Below, one piece after another: positions 5,006-5,090 of a DNA stretch of 5,090 bases. The notes beneath the pieces were generated by a model. That model ran no database searches and was not told where the DNA came from. It worked only from the letters and a program-made list of their open reading frames with translations. How positions within the stretch are numbered: position 1 is the first letter of the stretch; each line of letters starts with the position of its first letter. Position numbers and translations under genes: made by a program. This DNA comes from Acidobacteriaceae bacterium (GTDB taxonomy: Bacteria; Acidobacteriota; Terriglobia; Terriglobales; Acidobacteriaceae), in assembly GCA_030040115.1 (NCBI GenBank), contig JASHUH010000416.1, positions 1 through 5,090 on the forward strand, written 5' to 3'.

Positions 5006-5090
5006 ATGTGTCATGGTCCACGTATGATGTGGACCGTGCCTGAAGCGCTGCAGTTGACCGCGGAACAACGCCGCACATTGTCCAGTTGGG
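5006..5090 (+). CDS. Transposase, N-terminus only (IS630 family likely)
   Basis: Twenty-eight codons are visible before the window ends. The stretch LTAEQRRTLSSW (residues 17-28) resembles the first helix of the helix-turn-helix at the N-terminus of IS630-family transposases; no catalytic DDE residue is in view. ATG 5006 is the first start after an in-frame TAG at 4985-4987 and has AAGGA at 4998-5002, although the spacing is short. ATGs at 5024 and 5027 are alternatives without a visible ribosome binding site and lie in or beside the loop of a strong hairpin. Family assignment is by resemblance of a short segment. Confidence 0.5.
   Translation, partial: MCHGPRMMWTVPEALQLTAEQRRTLSSW
5012..5038 (+). 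repeat. Hairpin over the transposase start region
   Basis: GGTCCAC (5015-5021) and GTGGACC (5029-5035) are perfectly complementary across a 7-nt loop. Adding a G-U pair (5014/5036) and two outer pairs (5013/5037, 5012/5038) makes a stem of about 10 bp in RNA. The alternative ATG at 5024 lies in the loop and the one at 5027 spans the loop-stem border. Such structures can keep transposase translation low, as known for IS10 and IS50 when transcripts read in from outside; that role here is inferred. Confidence 0.55.

Larger units (their letters stand above)
4971..5090 (+). mobile_element. Left end of an IS630-like insertion sequence (right end outside window)
   Basis: The methyltransferase frame breaks off at a TA dinucleotide (4971-4972). 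After it comes a less GC-rich stretch starting GTGTCTCATAAATAG, then the start of a transposase. IS630/Tc1-type elements insert at TA and duplicate it, which fits this junction. The terminal inverted repeat cannot be verified because the other end is not present. Confidence 0.55.

Overview
The window looks like a piece of an Acidobacteriota chromosome, probably Terriglobia (Koribacter/Sulfotelmatobacter-like). Evidence: moderately high GC, a beta subunit (RpoB) whose N-terminus carries an eight-cysteine double zinc-ribbon insertion that I associate from memory with this phylum, and degenerate CTG-led heptamer repeats in the intergenic gaps. The phylum call is inference; no 16S or other formal marker is present.

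Positions 1-3606, all on the minus strand, hold the conserved ribosomal-protein/RNA-polymerase cluster. In transcription order these are rplA (L1), rplJ (L10), rplL (L7/L12) and the first 253 codons of rpoB, which runs off the left edge. The gaps are wide: 182 nt rplA-rplJ, 236 nt rplJ-rplL and 790 nt rplL-rpoB. They hold RNA-structure signals. A long stem built from heptamer repeats lies ahead of rplJ, where an L10 autoregulatory leader would be expected. A hairpin pair with a U-tract follows rplL, where E. coli has its attenuator. Two more hairpins precede rpoB. A good sigma70-type promoter at 3759-3787 drives the cluster from directly upstream of rplA. The usual upstream partner rplK (and nusG) is not there.

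Positions 3928-5090, on the plus strand and divergent from rplA, hold a decayed corrinoid methyl-transfer locus. A B12-binding corrinoid protein gene (3928-4558) would encode 210 aa but is broken by two single-base deletions and has lost the Asp of its DxHxxG motif. It is followed after 34 nt by the 5' part of a uroporphyrinogen-decarboxylase/MtaA-like methyltransferase gene (4593-4973). That gene stops at the left end of an apparent IS630-like insertion sequence, whose transposase starts near 5006 and leaves the window.

The minus-strand genes build the translation and transcription machinery: the L1 stalk, the L10-L7/L12 stalk and RNA polymerase beta. The two plus-strand methyltransferase components would once have acted as a pair (corrinoid carrier plus methyl-transferring enzyme) but appear non-functional now. 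I see no CRISPR array, tRNA or rRNA gene. The most noteworthy points are the synteny break at rplA, the heptamer-built stem in the rplJ leader and the zinc-ribbon insertion in RpoB.
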